In this document: piece after piece, positions 7,742 to 14,368 of the stretch
Position numbering within the stretch: position 1 is the first letter of the stretch
Layout: each line of letters starts with the position of its first letter
Origin: an uncultured Deferribacteraceae bacterium
Lineage (GTDB): Bacteria; Chrysiogenota; Deferribacteres; Deferribacterales; Mucispirillaceae
NCBI GenBank assembly: GCA_947039055.1
Contig: CAMQYB010000024.1
Coordinates: forward strand, 1 to 14,478
Length of the DNA: 14,478 nucleotides
Reading direction: 5' to 3'
Position numbers and translations under genes: made by a program
Notes under the pieces: model-generated
Told to the model about the DNA's origin: nothing
What the model saw: the letters and a program-made list of their open reading frames with translations, nothing else
Databases searched by the model: none

Positions 7742-8604
7742 TATCGAATACTCCTAAAAATCTCATCAATATTTTTGTTCTTCATGTATTTACTGTTTTT
7801 ATTTTCAATTTCTATAACTTCACAATTTACAACTGCTTTTGTCGTATCAGCCATACTGCATATAAAAGGAACATTCCTCTTAAACGAATTGTGTTCAACT
7901 CTTTTTAAAATCTCATCTACTAACTTCTTGTCGAACTTTTCAAGTATAGATCTCTTATCTAAACCTTCCTCTAATATCGCATATAAAAGTTTATCTATAT
8001 CTCTGTATGAAAAACCTAACTCATCTTCATCAGTTTGATTTTCCCATAAATCTGCTGTTGGTTTTTTATCTATAATAGATGTTGGAATATCAAAATATCT
8101 AGCTAATTCATATACTTGAAATTTATATAATTCGCCTATCGGATTTACAGATGATGCACTATCTCCATATAACGTACCGTATCCTAAAATTATCTCGGTT
8201 TTGTTTGATGTGCCTACAACTAATGAATCACTCGCTGCTGCATTATCAAATAAAATATTCATTCTAAGTCTTGATAAAAAATTGCCGATACGAAGTTTCG
8301 ACATACCTTTATTTCTATCAAGTTCAAAATATTTATCTGCAACGTCTGTTAAATAAATACTCTCTAAATCAAGTTTAAATTTATCAGCAAACTCTTCTGC
8401 ATCTATCCTTGATTGATCACTTGATAATTTATAAGGTAGAAAAAATGCTTTAACTTTTGATACCGATAAAGCCTCTATCGCAATCTTTGCAGCAACTGCA
8501 GAATCTATTCCACCTGACAAACCGATAACAGCACTATCTTTACCTGCTGTTTTAAAGTAAGCCTTAAAACTGTCTATAATTTTAGATATATTTTTATCAT
8601 CCAT
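7741..8604 (-). CDS. nadE: NH3-dependent NAD+ synthetase
   Basis: A 287-residue enzyme that amidates deamido-NAD+ to NAD+ using ATP and free ammonia, the last step of NAD synthesis. It lacks the glutaminase (nitrilase-like) domain of the long NadE form. Visible motifs are the ATP-pyrophosphatase P-loop SGGIDSA (30-36), GTSNKTE (131-137), GDSASSVNPIGELYK (147-161), KPTADLW (181-187) and FKRNVP (241-246). A C-terminal tail of about 25 residues makes it slightly longer than many short NadE proteins. The start is ATG 8604, in the last codons of moaC (8-nt overlap ATGGATGA), with AGGAGA about a dozen bases upstream. A longer frame beginning at 8634 would only re-read moaC. It shares one base with guaB. 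Confidence 0.93.
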   Translation of the reverse strand: MDDKNISKIIDSFKAYFKTAGKDSAVIGLSGGIDSAVAAKIAIEALSVSKVKAFFLPYKLSSDQSRIDAEEFADKFKLDLESIYLTDVADKYFELDRNKGMSKLRIGNFLSRLRMNILFDNAAASDSLVVGTSNKTEIILGYGTLYGDSASSVNPIGELYKFQVYELARYFDIPTSIIDKKPTADLWENQTDEDELGFSYRDIDKLLYAILEEGLDKRSILEKFDKKLVDEILKRVEHNSFKRNVPFICSMADTTKAVVNCEVIEIENKNSKYMKNKNIDEIFRSIR

Positions 8605-9073
8605 TACGAATATATTCTCCTGATCTGCCACCACTTTTTTTCATCAATTTTATATCATGAATAACCATATCTTTATCGATCGCTTTACACATATCATATA
8701 TAGTAAGTGCAGATATTGACGCTCCAGTTAATGCTTCCATCTCAACACCTGTCTGCGATGATACCGTAACCGTTACCTCAGATGTTATACTTGATTTTTC
8801 AGTATCAATAGTAAAGTCCACTGCAACAGCAGAAATACTCAATGGATGACATAACGGAATAAGGCTTGATGTTTGCTTAACACCCATGATGGCTGCAAGC
8901 CGTGCAACCTCTAAAACATCACCTTTTTTTATCTTCATATCTGATATAGCAACCAATGTTTCTTGCTTCATCTGTATTGTTGATACAGCAACTGCTGTAC
9001 GTTTCGTTATCTGTTTTTCAGATACATCAACCATTCTACTTGCGCCATTTTCATCAAAATGTGTGAACGACAT
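8597..9073 (-). CDS. moaC: Cyclic pyranopterin monophosphate synthase MoaC
   Basis: A 158-residue enzyme of molybdenum cofactor synthesis that turns the MoaA product 3',8-cyclo-dihydro-GTP into cyclic pyranopterin monophosphate. Family motifs are in order: MVDVS (14-18), KKGDVL (49-54), LIPLCHPL (71-78), GVEMEALT (109-116), LTIYDMCKA (123-131) and KKSGGRSG (145-152). Residues matching the E. coli active site are present with a one-residue shift: Lys50, His76, Glu111, Glu113, Asp127, Lys130 and Lys146. The ATG is preceded by AGGAG with a 6-nt spacer, 19 bp after the SH3 gene stop. No other molybdopterin gene (moaA, moaD, moaE, moeA) is in the window, so the pathway must be completed elsewhere. 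Its stop is TGA. Confidence 0.96.
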   Translation of the reverse strand: MSFTHFDENGASRMVDVSEKQITKRTAVAVSTIQMKQETLVAISDMKIKKGDVLEVARLAAIMGVKQTSSLIPLCHPLSISAVAVDFTIDTEKSSITSEVTVTVSSQTGVEMEALTGASISALTIYDMCKAIDKDMVIHDIKLMKKSGGRSGEYIRNG

Positions 9074-9092
9074 ATCAAACTCCTAAAATAAA

Positions 9093-10061
9093 CTAATGAG
9101 GGTAACTTTTGAAAAGATCTGTTTTGCTATGAGTTGATTTTATATATTTCCATAAAAACCTATCGTCTTTTTTAATATCTCTTAAATCAACCTTTGTAAC
9201 ATCAATATATAGAGTCGAATAAGTAGTCATGCGACCTCTCATAAACACCCCCGTCTTATTAAAAATAGGAGTTTTAATAATAACCTCAATCTCACTCACA
9301 TCTGATAACATAAGTTTCCCTATTAGATGTTCTAAGAAATATATCGTTTCATCTTGTATGCCGTTACTCTTGAGGGACGGAACAATTTTTCCATCAAGAT
9401 TATTTGCTGAATATAAAAATGTGATAATTATTTTCTCTTTCACTTTCTTCGAATCTAAAATTTCTAGATAAGGAATAATACGATTTGTTTTAGCATATTT
9501 TGATTTTCTAACCACGACATTAAATTCATCAACCAGATCATCAATCTCTATAAAAACTTTCTTATTAACAGTTTTTTCTGTTCCTCTTTCGTTTGTATAA
9601 ATTCTATCAGTTTTGACATACTTTTTAAATATATATGCGTCACGATTATTATACATTCTAACTAAGAACCAATCTTTTGTTTCACCAAGAATTATAACTC
9701 GTTCGCCTTGAAGAGATTTACGAACTACACGACTTCTCTCGTTCGGCTCATCTCTAAAATTTACACCTGAAACTTTTATAACTCCAACAGCTTCGATGAT
9801 ATCATCAATCGGTACATCTGCTAAAATATTATTAGAATCCATTGATGTGCCTGCTGCATCTGGATCAATTATTTCTTCAACTTCAGTTTCAGTTTCATTA
9901 TCGTTATCACTACTATTATCAATACCAGAATCAGTATCAACACCAGTGCTATGAGCTGCCGAATCTGAGTCTGTATCAAGCTCTATTTGAGAGTACAAAT
10001 CTGTAATAGATATAGCAAACAAAAAAGTGATAATAATATTTATTTTAAACATGTTATACAT
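9093..10061 (-). CDS. Exported protein with bacterial SH3 domain and unknown C-terminal domain
   Basis: A 322-residue protein I cannot name. Residues 1-24 look like a signal peptide (core IIITFLFAISITDLYS). About 25-70 form a Ser/Asp/Glu-rich acidic linker. About 91-150 are a bacterial SH3 (SH3b) domain: VNFRDEPNERS, GERVIILGETKDWFLVR with Trp131, and AYIFKKYV, a form that often binds cell-wall peptides. Residues 160-322 form an alpha/beta-looking domain with no motif I recognise (for example FLYSANNLDGKIVPSL). It has no obvious catalytic signature. The ATG overlaps the ychF stop by 8 nt (ATGTATAA) with AGG 4 nt upstream; the ATG three codons later is possible too. It sits between two cytoplasmic genes, so its place is probably operon economy rather than shared function. 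The SH3b call is fairly sure; the role is unknown. Confidence 0.75.
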   Translation of the reverse strand: MYNMFKINIIITFLFAISITDLYSQIELDTDSDSAAHSTGVDTDSGIDNSSDNDNETETEVEEIIDPDAAGTSMDSNNILADVPIDDIIEAVGVIKVSGVNFRDEPNERSRVVRKSLQGERVIILGETKDWFLVRMYNNRDAYIFKKYVKTDRIYTNERGTEKTVNKKVFIEIDDLVDEFNVVVRKSKYAKTNRIIPYLEILDSKKVKEKIIITFLYSANNLDGKIVPSLKSNGIQDETIYFLEHLIGKLMLSDVSEIEVIIKTPIFNKTGVFMRGRMTTYSTLYIDVTKVDLRDIKKDDRFLWKYIKSTHSKTDLFKSYPH

Positions 10062-11154
10062 TAAACCTAAAGTATATTATATCGCCGTCTTTAACAATAT
10101 ATTCTTTACCTTCTACTCGTAACTTGCCTTTCTCTTTTGCAACTGTTAATGATTTTAATTCAACAAAATCTGAATACGAACATACATCTGCACGGATAAA
10201 ACCTCGCTCTATATCTGAGTGAATTTTTCCTGCTGACTCTTTTGCTGTCATACCTGACGTGATCGTCCACGCTCTAACTTCTTTCTCGCCTGCTGTGAAA
10301 TATGTAACTAAGCCAAGCAGTGCGTAACCGTTTAGAATTAAGTTTTCTAAGCCCGATTTACTGATACCAACTGACTCTAAATATTCTTTCGTTTCTTCAT
10401 CTGATAAGTCTTGAAGTTCACACTCCATCTTAGCAGATATTTTCAGAAATTTTGAACCCTCACCCTCTGCAATCTTGCGTATCTTAGCACAATATTCATT
10501 ATCATCAACAAGATCTTCTTCATTCACATTTGCTAAATATAGGATAGGTTTCGCTGTTAATAATTGATACTCTCTTATACACTCTTCAAACTCAAGATTG
10601 TCTTCAATCATTGATCTAAGTTTTAAACCATCGTTTAAACCTTTTAATAATTCTGTTATGATCTCAGCTTTTCTTAGTAATGATTTATCACCAGATTTTG
10701 CCGTTTTAGAGTATTTAGTTAATGCACGTTCTAAAATTTCCATATCTGAGATTACAAGTTCAGTATTGATAATATCTATATCTCTTGCTGGATCAACAGA
10801 TCCTTCAACGTGATGAACATCATCATTATCGAACGCTCTAACTAGGTGAATGATAGCATCGGTTTGACGGATATCTGTTAGAAATTTATTACCTAACCCC
10901 TCGCCTTTACTAGCACCTTTTACAAGTCCTGCGATATCTACAAACTCTACTGTTGTTGGAACGATAGATTTCGGTTTAACATACTGAATTATAAAATCCA
11001 TTCTATCATCTGGAACAGGGATAATCCCCTTGTTTGGATCTATTGTGCAGAAAGGATAATTCTCACTTGCTACATTTTGTGCCTTCGATAACGCGTTGAA
11101 TAAAGTTGATTTGCCGATATTTGGTAAACCGACTATTCCTGCTGAAAATCCCAA
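10054..11154 (-). CDS. ychF: Ribosome-associated ATPase YchF (Obg family)
   Basis: A 366-residue P-loop protein of the Obg/YchF group that prefers ATP over GTP and binds ribosomes; in E. coli it is linked to oxidative-stress response and translation initiation choice. The G1 motif is GLPNIGKS (9-16), G3 is DIAG (73-76) with the Obg-type GLVKGASKGEGLGN, and the base-reading motif is NVNE (209-212), the non-GTP form typical of YchF. A TGS domain occupies about 283-366. Cys36 aligns with the redox-sensitive Cys35 of E. coli YchF. I place the start at TTG 11154: GTGGAG lies 6 nt upstream, and the protein then begins MGFSAGIVGLPN like the E. coli protein (MGFKCGIVGLPN). A GTG at 11166, part of that ribosome site, would add four residues. 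It is first in its operon. Confidence 0.95.
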   Translation of the reverse strand: MGFSAGIVGLPNIGKSTLFNALSKAQNVASENYPFCTIDPNKGIIPVPDDRMDFIIQYVKPKSIVPTTVEFVDIAGLVKGASKGEGLGNKFLTDIRQTDAIIHLVRAFDNDDVHHVEGSVDPARDIDIINTELVISDMEILERALTKYSKTAKSGDKSLLRKAEIITELLKGLNDGLKLRSMIEDNLEFEECIREYQLLTAKPILYLANVNEEDLVDDNEYCAKIRKIAEGEGSKFLKISAKMECELQDLSDEETKEYLESVGISKSGLENLILNGYALLGLVTYFTAGEKEVRAWTITSGMTAKESAGKIHSDIERGFIRADVCSYSDFVELKSLTVAKEKGKLRVEGKEYIVKDGDIIYFRFNV

Positions 11155-11170
11155 TTTGTACTCCACATTA

Positions 11171-11245
11171 TAAATTATTAATATTCAAACTTTAGTAAAT
11201 TATTAACTCTTAAACAATAATAAATTACTAATATTTAAACCTATA
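11171..11245. repeat. Three AT-rich direct repeats, 25-bp period, just upstream of ychF
   Basis: Copies begin at 11171, 11196 and 11221, exactly 25 bp apart. The conserved 20-nt core is TAAATTATTAATATTCAAAC in copy 1; copy 3 differs at 2 positions and copy 2 at 4. They end about 5 bp before the ychF ribosome site, in the region where its promoter should be. They may be protein-binding sites or simple slippage products. No clear sigma-70 promoter could be chosen in this AT-rich sequence. Confidence 0.6.
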
Positions 11246-11282
11246 ACTTACAACTTATAATTTTAATCAATATACAAAGAAT

Positions 11283-11317
11283 TCTCTAACCCTCTAAGAA
11301 TGTGAGAGAGTTAGAGA
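11283..11317 (-). terminator. Hairpin between hppA and ychF, likely hppA terminator
   Basis: TCTCTAAC (11283-11290) pairs with GTTAGAGA (11310-11317). After one mismatch CTCT (11292-11295) pairs with AGAG (11305-11308), leaving a 9-nt loop. On the minus strand it is followed by ATTCTTTGTATATT, only moderately T-rich. It is the sole strong hairpin between hppA and ychF and lies past the repeat array, so the array would be part of the hppA transcript. The plus-strand side is also T-rich, so it could work in both directions. Confidence 0.5.
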
Positions 11318-11339
11318 TCTTATTTTAAATAAATTTTAA

Positions 11340-11656
11340 ATCGCTACGCCGTGAGTGTGATATGATAACCGTTGCATAATATCTACATAAACCACGTTCA
11401 CCACAAACCATGCCCACAAACCACGCCGAACAATCGCTAACTGTGAGTGTGATAGAATAACCGTTGCATAAATATCTACACAAACCACGTTCACCACAAA
11501 CCACGCCGAACAATCGCTAACTGTGAGTGTGATATGATAACCGTTGCATAAATATCTACACAAACCACGTTCACCACAAACCATGCCCACAAACCACGCC
11601 GTGTTGCCTTGCTAACCTATGCCACACAAACCACGCCCACCACAAACTATGACACA
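11340..11656. repeat. Tandem repeat array of 93/80-bp units with short AAACCAYG sub-repeats
   Basis: Two full units and a third nearly complete one start at ATCGCTA: 11340-11432 (93 bp), 11433-11512 (80 bp) and 11513-about 11600, followed by a degenerate tail to about 11656. Units are near-identical; unit 2 lacks one 13-bp sub-repeat that units 1 and 3 have. Inside, the octamer AAACCACG or AAACCATG occurs nine times, at 11389, 11405, 11418, 11482, 11498, 11562, 11578, 11591 and 11628, mostly 13 or 16 bp apart. The array is richer in G+C than its surroundings. Its minus strand is G/T-rich. It begins 7 bp after the hppA stop codon. It is not CRISPR (no unique spacers), and short open frames across it are by-products of the repeat. 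Confidence 0.85.
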
Positions 11657-11663
11657 ATAAATC

Positions 11664-13703
11664 TTACGCTATTAACGGTGCTATGATAAGTGCAATGATA
11701 CTCATTAACTTAATTAATATATTCATCGCAGGACCTGAAGTATCTTTAAATGGATCGCCAACTGTATCGCCGACTACTGCTGCTTTATGTGCGTCTCCAC
11801 CTTTCTCTTCACCTTCAATATCACCCTTCTCTATAGCTTTCTTAGCGTTATCCCATGCACCACCAGCGTTCGCCATCATAAGTGCTAATAACACTCCTGT
11901 AATTGTAGCTCCACCTAGCATTCCACCTAACGCTTCTTTACCAAGTATAAAACCTACTGCAATCGGTGCAACTGCTGCTATTACTCCTGGTAATATCATC
12001 TCTTTCAATGCTGCCTTTGTTGATATATCTACACACTTTTTAGAATCAGGTTTAACACCCTCTCTTCCTTCTAATAAGCCTGGAATTTCTCTAAACTGTC
12101 TACGGATTTCTTCAACCATTGCAGCTGCTGCTTTACCAACTGATGTCATCGTCATCGCACCTATAACAAATGGAAGTAATCCACCTATTAACGCTCCGAT
12201 GATAACCTCTGTCTGCATTAAATCTATCGACTCAATATTTGCAGTTGCTGAATATGCTGAAAACAGTGCTAAAGCTGTTAACGCTGCTGATCCGATCGCA
12301 AACCCTTTACCCATTGCAGCTGTTGTGTTACCTAATGCATCAAGGCTATCTGTGATCTTACGAACATCTTTACCTAGTCCTGCCATCTCTGATATTCCAC
12401 CAGCGTTATCTGCTATTGGACCATACGCATCAACTGTCATTGTAACTCCAACCGTTGCAAGCATACCAACTGCTGCTATTCCTATTCCGTATAATCCTGC
12501 GAAATAATCACCGATAAATATCGCACTACATATAATTAATATAGGTAGAATAGTTGACTCTAAACCAACTGCTATACCTTGAATAATATTTGTAGCAGGA
12601 CCAGTTTTTGAAGCCTCAGCAATACGCAACATAGGTTTGCTTGATGTATAATACTCTGTAACAAGTCCGATTAATAATCCTGCAATCGTACCTACTAAAA
12701 CAGCGTAAAATACATTCACTGAAACACCTGTAAATTTTACACCACCAAATGCGAATACAAGAAATAACCCAGCACCGATAAATGTTGAGTATCTTAACGC
12801 ACCAGCTGGATCTGTATTCTTTAACAACTTCATAGATAAAATACCTATCATTGATGCTACTAATCCTAATATTGCAAATAAAATAGGTACGAACATTAAT
12901 GTTGATCTTGAAACATCTTCTGCTCCACCTGCTATGCCTATCATCTCTATAAGACCGATTGAACCTGTTGCTGCGATCGCCATAGTTGCGATTATTGAAC
13001 CAACATACGATTCAAAAATATCTGCACCCATTCCTGCAATATCACCAACATTGTCACCAACGTTATCTGCAATAACTCCAGGATTTCTTGGATCATCTTC
13101 AGGAATACCTGCTTCAATTTTACCAACTAAATCTGATCCAACGTCAGCCGCTTTAGTATATATACCACCACCAACTCTTGAGAATAATGCAATAGATGAT
13201 GCACCCATCGCAAATCCATTGATATGTTTAACGTCTACAAAATCTCCTAAAAAGATATATAGAACTCCAACTCCTATTAATCCTAGAGATGCAACAGATA
13301 ATCCCATTACAGCTCCACCACTATATGATACACTTAACGCTTTAGCTATGCCTGAACTTCTTGCAGCCTCTGACGTTCTAACATTCGCAATCGTAGCAGC
13401 TTTCATCCCCAGAAAACCTGCTAAAACAGATGAGCCTGCACCAAATAAAAATGATACCATCGTTAATACACCTAGTGATGGTGATAACATCATAAGTCCT
13501 GCTGCTATCGCTATGAAAATAACCAATACTCTGTACTCTCTAAAAAGGAATGCCATCGCACCTTCATGAATAGCATCAGAAATTTCTACCATTTTTGCAT
13601 TTCCAGCAGGTTCTTTCTTTAAAGAAACATAAATTACCATTGCAAACAGTAGTCCAACTAATCCCAATACTGGAGCTACATAATTAATACTTGAAAAATC
13701 CAT
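11664..13703 (-). CDS. hppA: K+-dependent membrane-bound pyrophosphatase (probable Na+ pump)
   Basis: A 679-residue integral membrane protein, about 16 helices, that hydrolyses pyrophosphate and pumps cations across the inner membrane. Signature motifs are DVGSDLVGKIE (187-197), DNVGDNVGD (213-221), DAYGPIADNAGG (425-436) and GDTVGDPFKDTSGP (645-658). GNTTAAMGKG (458-467) has Ala462 and Gly465 where K+-independent enzymes have Lys and Thr, which places it in the K+-dependent class. The helix-6 glutamate is in DIFESYVG (Glu231, with Gly235 four residues on), the arrangement of Na+-transporting enzymes such as Thermotoga's, not of plant H+ pumps (DLFGSYAE). Na+ or mixed Na+/H+ transport is thus inferred. 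The ATG has GAGAGGTGA 5 nt upstream. The neighbours pth and ychF have no direct link to it. Confidence 0.96.
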   Translation of the reverse strand: MDFSSINYVAPVLGLVGLLFAMVIYVSLKKEPAGNAKMVEISDAIHEGAMAFLFREYRVLVIFIAIAAGLMMLSPSLGVLTMVSFLFGAGSSVLAGFLGMKAATIANVRTSEAARSSGIAKALSVSYSGGAVMGLSVASLGLIGVGVLYIFLGDFVDVKHINGFAMGASSIALFSRVGGGIYTKAADVGSDLVGKIEAGIPEDDPRNPGVIADNVGDNVGDIAGMGADIFESYVGSIIATMAIAATGSIGLIEMIGIAGGAEDVSRSTLMFVPILFAILGLVASMIGILSMKLLKNTDPAGALRYSTFIGAGLFLVFAFGGVKFTGVSVNVFYAVLVGTIAGLLIGLVTEYYTSSKPMLRIAEASKTGPATNIIQGIAVGLESTILPILIICSAIFIGDYFAGLYGIGIAAVGMLATVGVTMTVDAYGPIADNAGGISEMAGLGKDVRKITDSLDALGNTTAAMGKGFAIGSAALTALALFSAYSATANIESIDLMQTEVIIGALIGGLLPFVIGAMTMTSVGKAAAAMVEEIRRQFREIPGLLEGREGVKPDSKKCVDISTKAALKEMILPGVIAAVAPIAVGFILGKEALGGMLGGATITGVLLALMMANAGGAWDNAKKAIEKGDIEGEEKGGDAHKAAVVGDTVGDPFKDTSGPAMNILIKLMSIIALIIAPLIA

Positions 13704-13810
13704 CTAGTCACCTCTCATCTCAATATTATAATTAAAATATAAAACTATACACATTATAAAAATACACAACTTTATATTACTTAACTTAACTTACTAAACT
13801 TACTCTACTA
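13704..13810 (-). promoter_or_regulatory. hppA upstream region with possible promoter and low-complexity repeats
   Basis: The 107-bp gap between pth and hppA has two minus-strand TATAAT sequences (13730-13725 and 13758-13753), neither with a good -35. The nearer one would give a leader of about 15 nt ahead of the hppA start and the GAGAGGTGA ribosome site. Positions 13777-13804 are a low-complexity CTTAACTTA/ACTTACT run. No terminator hairpin for pth is visible, so read-through from pth is possible. Confidence 0.28.
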
Positions 13811-14368
13811 TCAATTAAACTCGTTCATCGCTTTTACTATACCATCTGTTAAAACTAGCTCTAAAGCAGATACTGATCTTCCTAAAATATCGTCCATAGA
13901 TTTTAACTCATACTGATTAAACTTACCTAGAACATAATTAGATTGATCGCCACCTTTTGCATCCATATCCATACCTACACCGATTTTCAACCGTTTAAAC
14001 TCTTGCGTTGATAACATATTGATCATCGACTTAATGCCGTTATGTCCACCTGATGATCCGTTATGTTTTAACTTTATACTGTCAAACGGTATATTGATAT
14101 CATCGTGTGCTACTATAATATCTGATACATCAATCTTATAAAAATCAGCACACTCTCTAACCGATATACCCGATCTATTCATATACGTTTCAGGTTTTAG
14201 AAGATAAACCTTTTTGCCTAAAATCTCGCCTATTCCATACATACCTTGAAACTTACGCTTCATAGATATATTGAACGTACTTGCTATACGATCTATCAAC
14301 ATAAAACCTATATTGTGACGTGTCATTTTGTACTCATCACCTGGATTGCCTAGCCCTACTATTAACAT
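13811..14368 (-). CDS. pth: Peptidyl-tRNA hydrolase
   Basis: A 185-residue cytoplasmic esterase that frees tRNA from peptidyl-tRNA dropped by the ribosome, an essential recycling step. The family residues are present: Asn8 (GLGNPG), catalytic His18 (TRHN), Met63/Asn64 in KPETYMNRSG, Asp90 in AHDDINIPF, and Asn110 in SSGGHNGIKS; GRQKIGVG-type motif appears as RLKIGVGM (126-133). Length is typical. The start is ATG 14368, preceded by ATAGG about 7 nt upstream and by an in-frame TAA touching the ATG. Both of these lie in a duplicated copy of the gene's own first 22 codons. The original promoter is outside the window. Its stop is TGA. The protein itself looks intact. Confidence 0.96.
   Translation of the reverse strand: MLIVGLGNPGDEYKMTRHNIGFMLIDRIASTFNISMKRKFQGMYGIGEILGKKVYLLKPETYMNRSGISVRECADFYKIDVSDIIVAHDDINIPFDSIKLKHNGSSGGHNGIKSMINMLSTQEFKRLKIGVGMDMDAKGGDQSNYVLGKFNQYELKSMDDILGRSVSALELVLTDGIVKAMNEFN

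Noticed and set aside
11325..11590. Two overlapping minus-strand open frames of 62 and 84 codons inside the repeat array, with repeated motifs such as VCGERGLCRY
   Set aside because: The frames follow from translating the DNA repeat: the same DNA reads through in two frames, unit lengths of 80 and 93 bp break any one frame, and I see no convincing ribosome site.
11340..11656. CRISPR array
   Set aside because: Units of 80-93 bp repeat in full with no unique spacers, and no cas gene is present.
11683..12507. Long plus-strand open frame opposite hppA (also 12934-13569 and several others opposite ctpA, envC, ftsX and guaB)
   Set aside because: These are antisense to strongly conserved genes, have Ser/Ile/Pro/Ala-rich compositions typical of the reverse complement of such genes, and lack family motifs.
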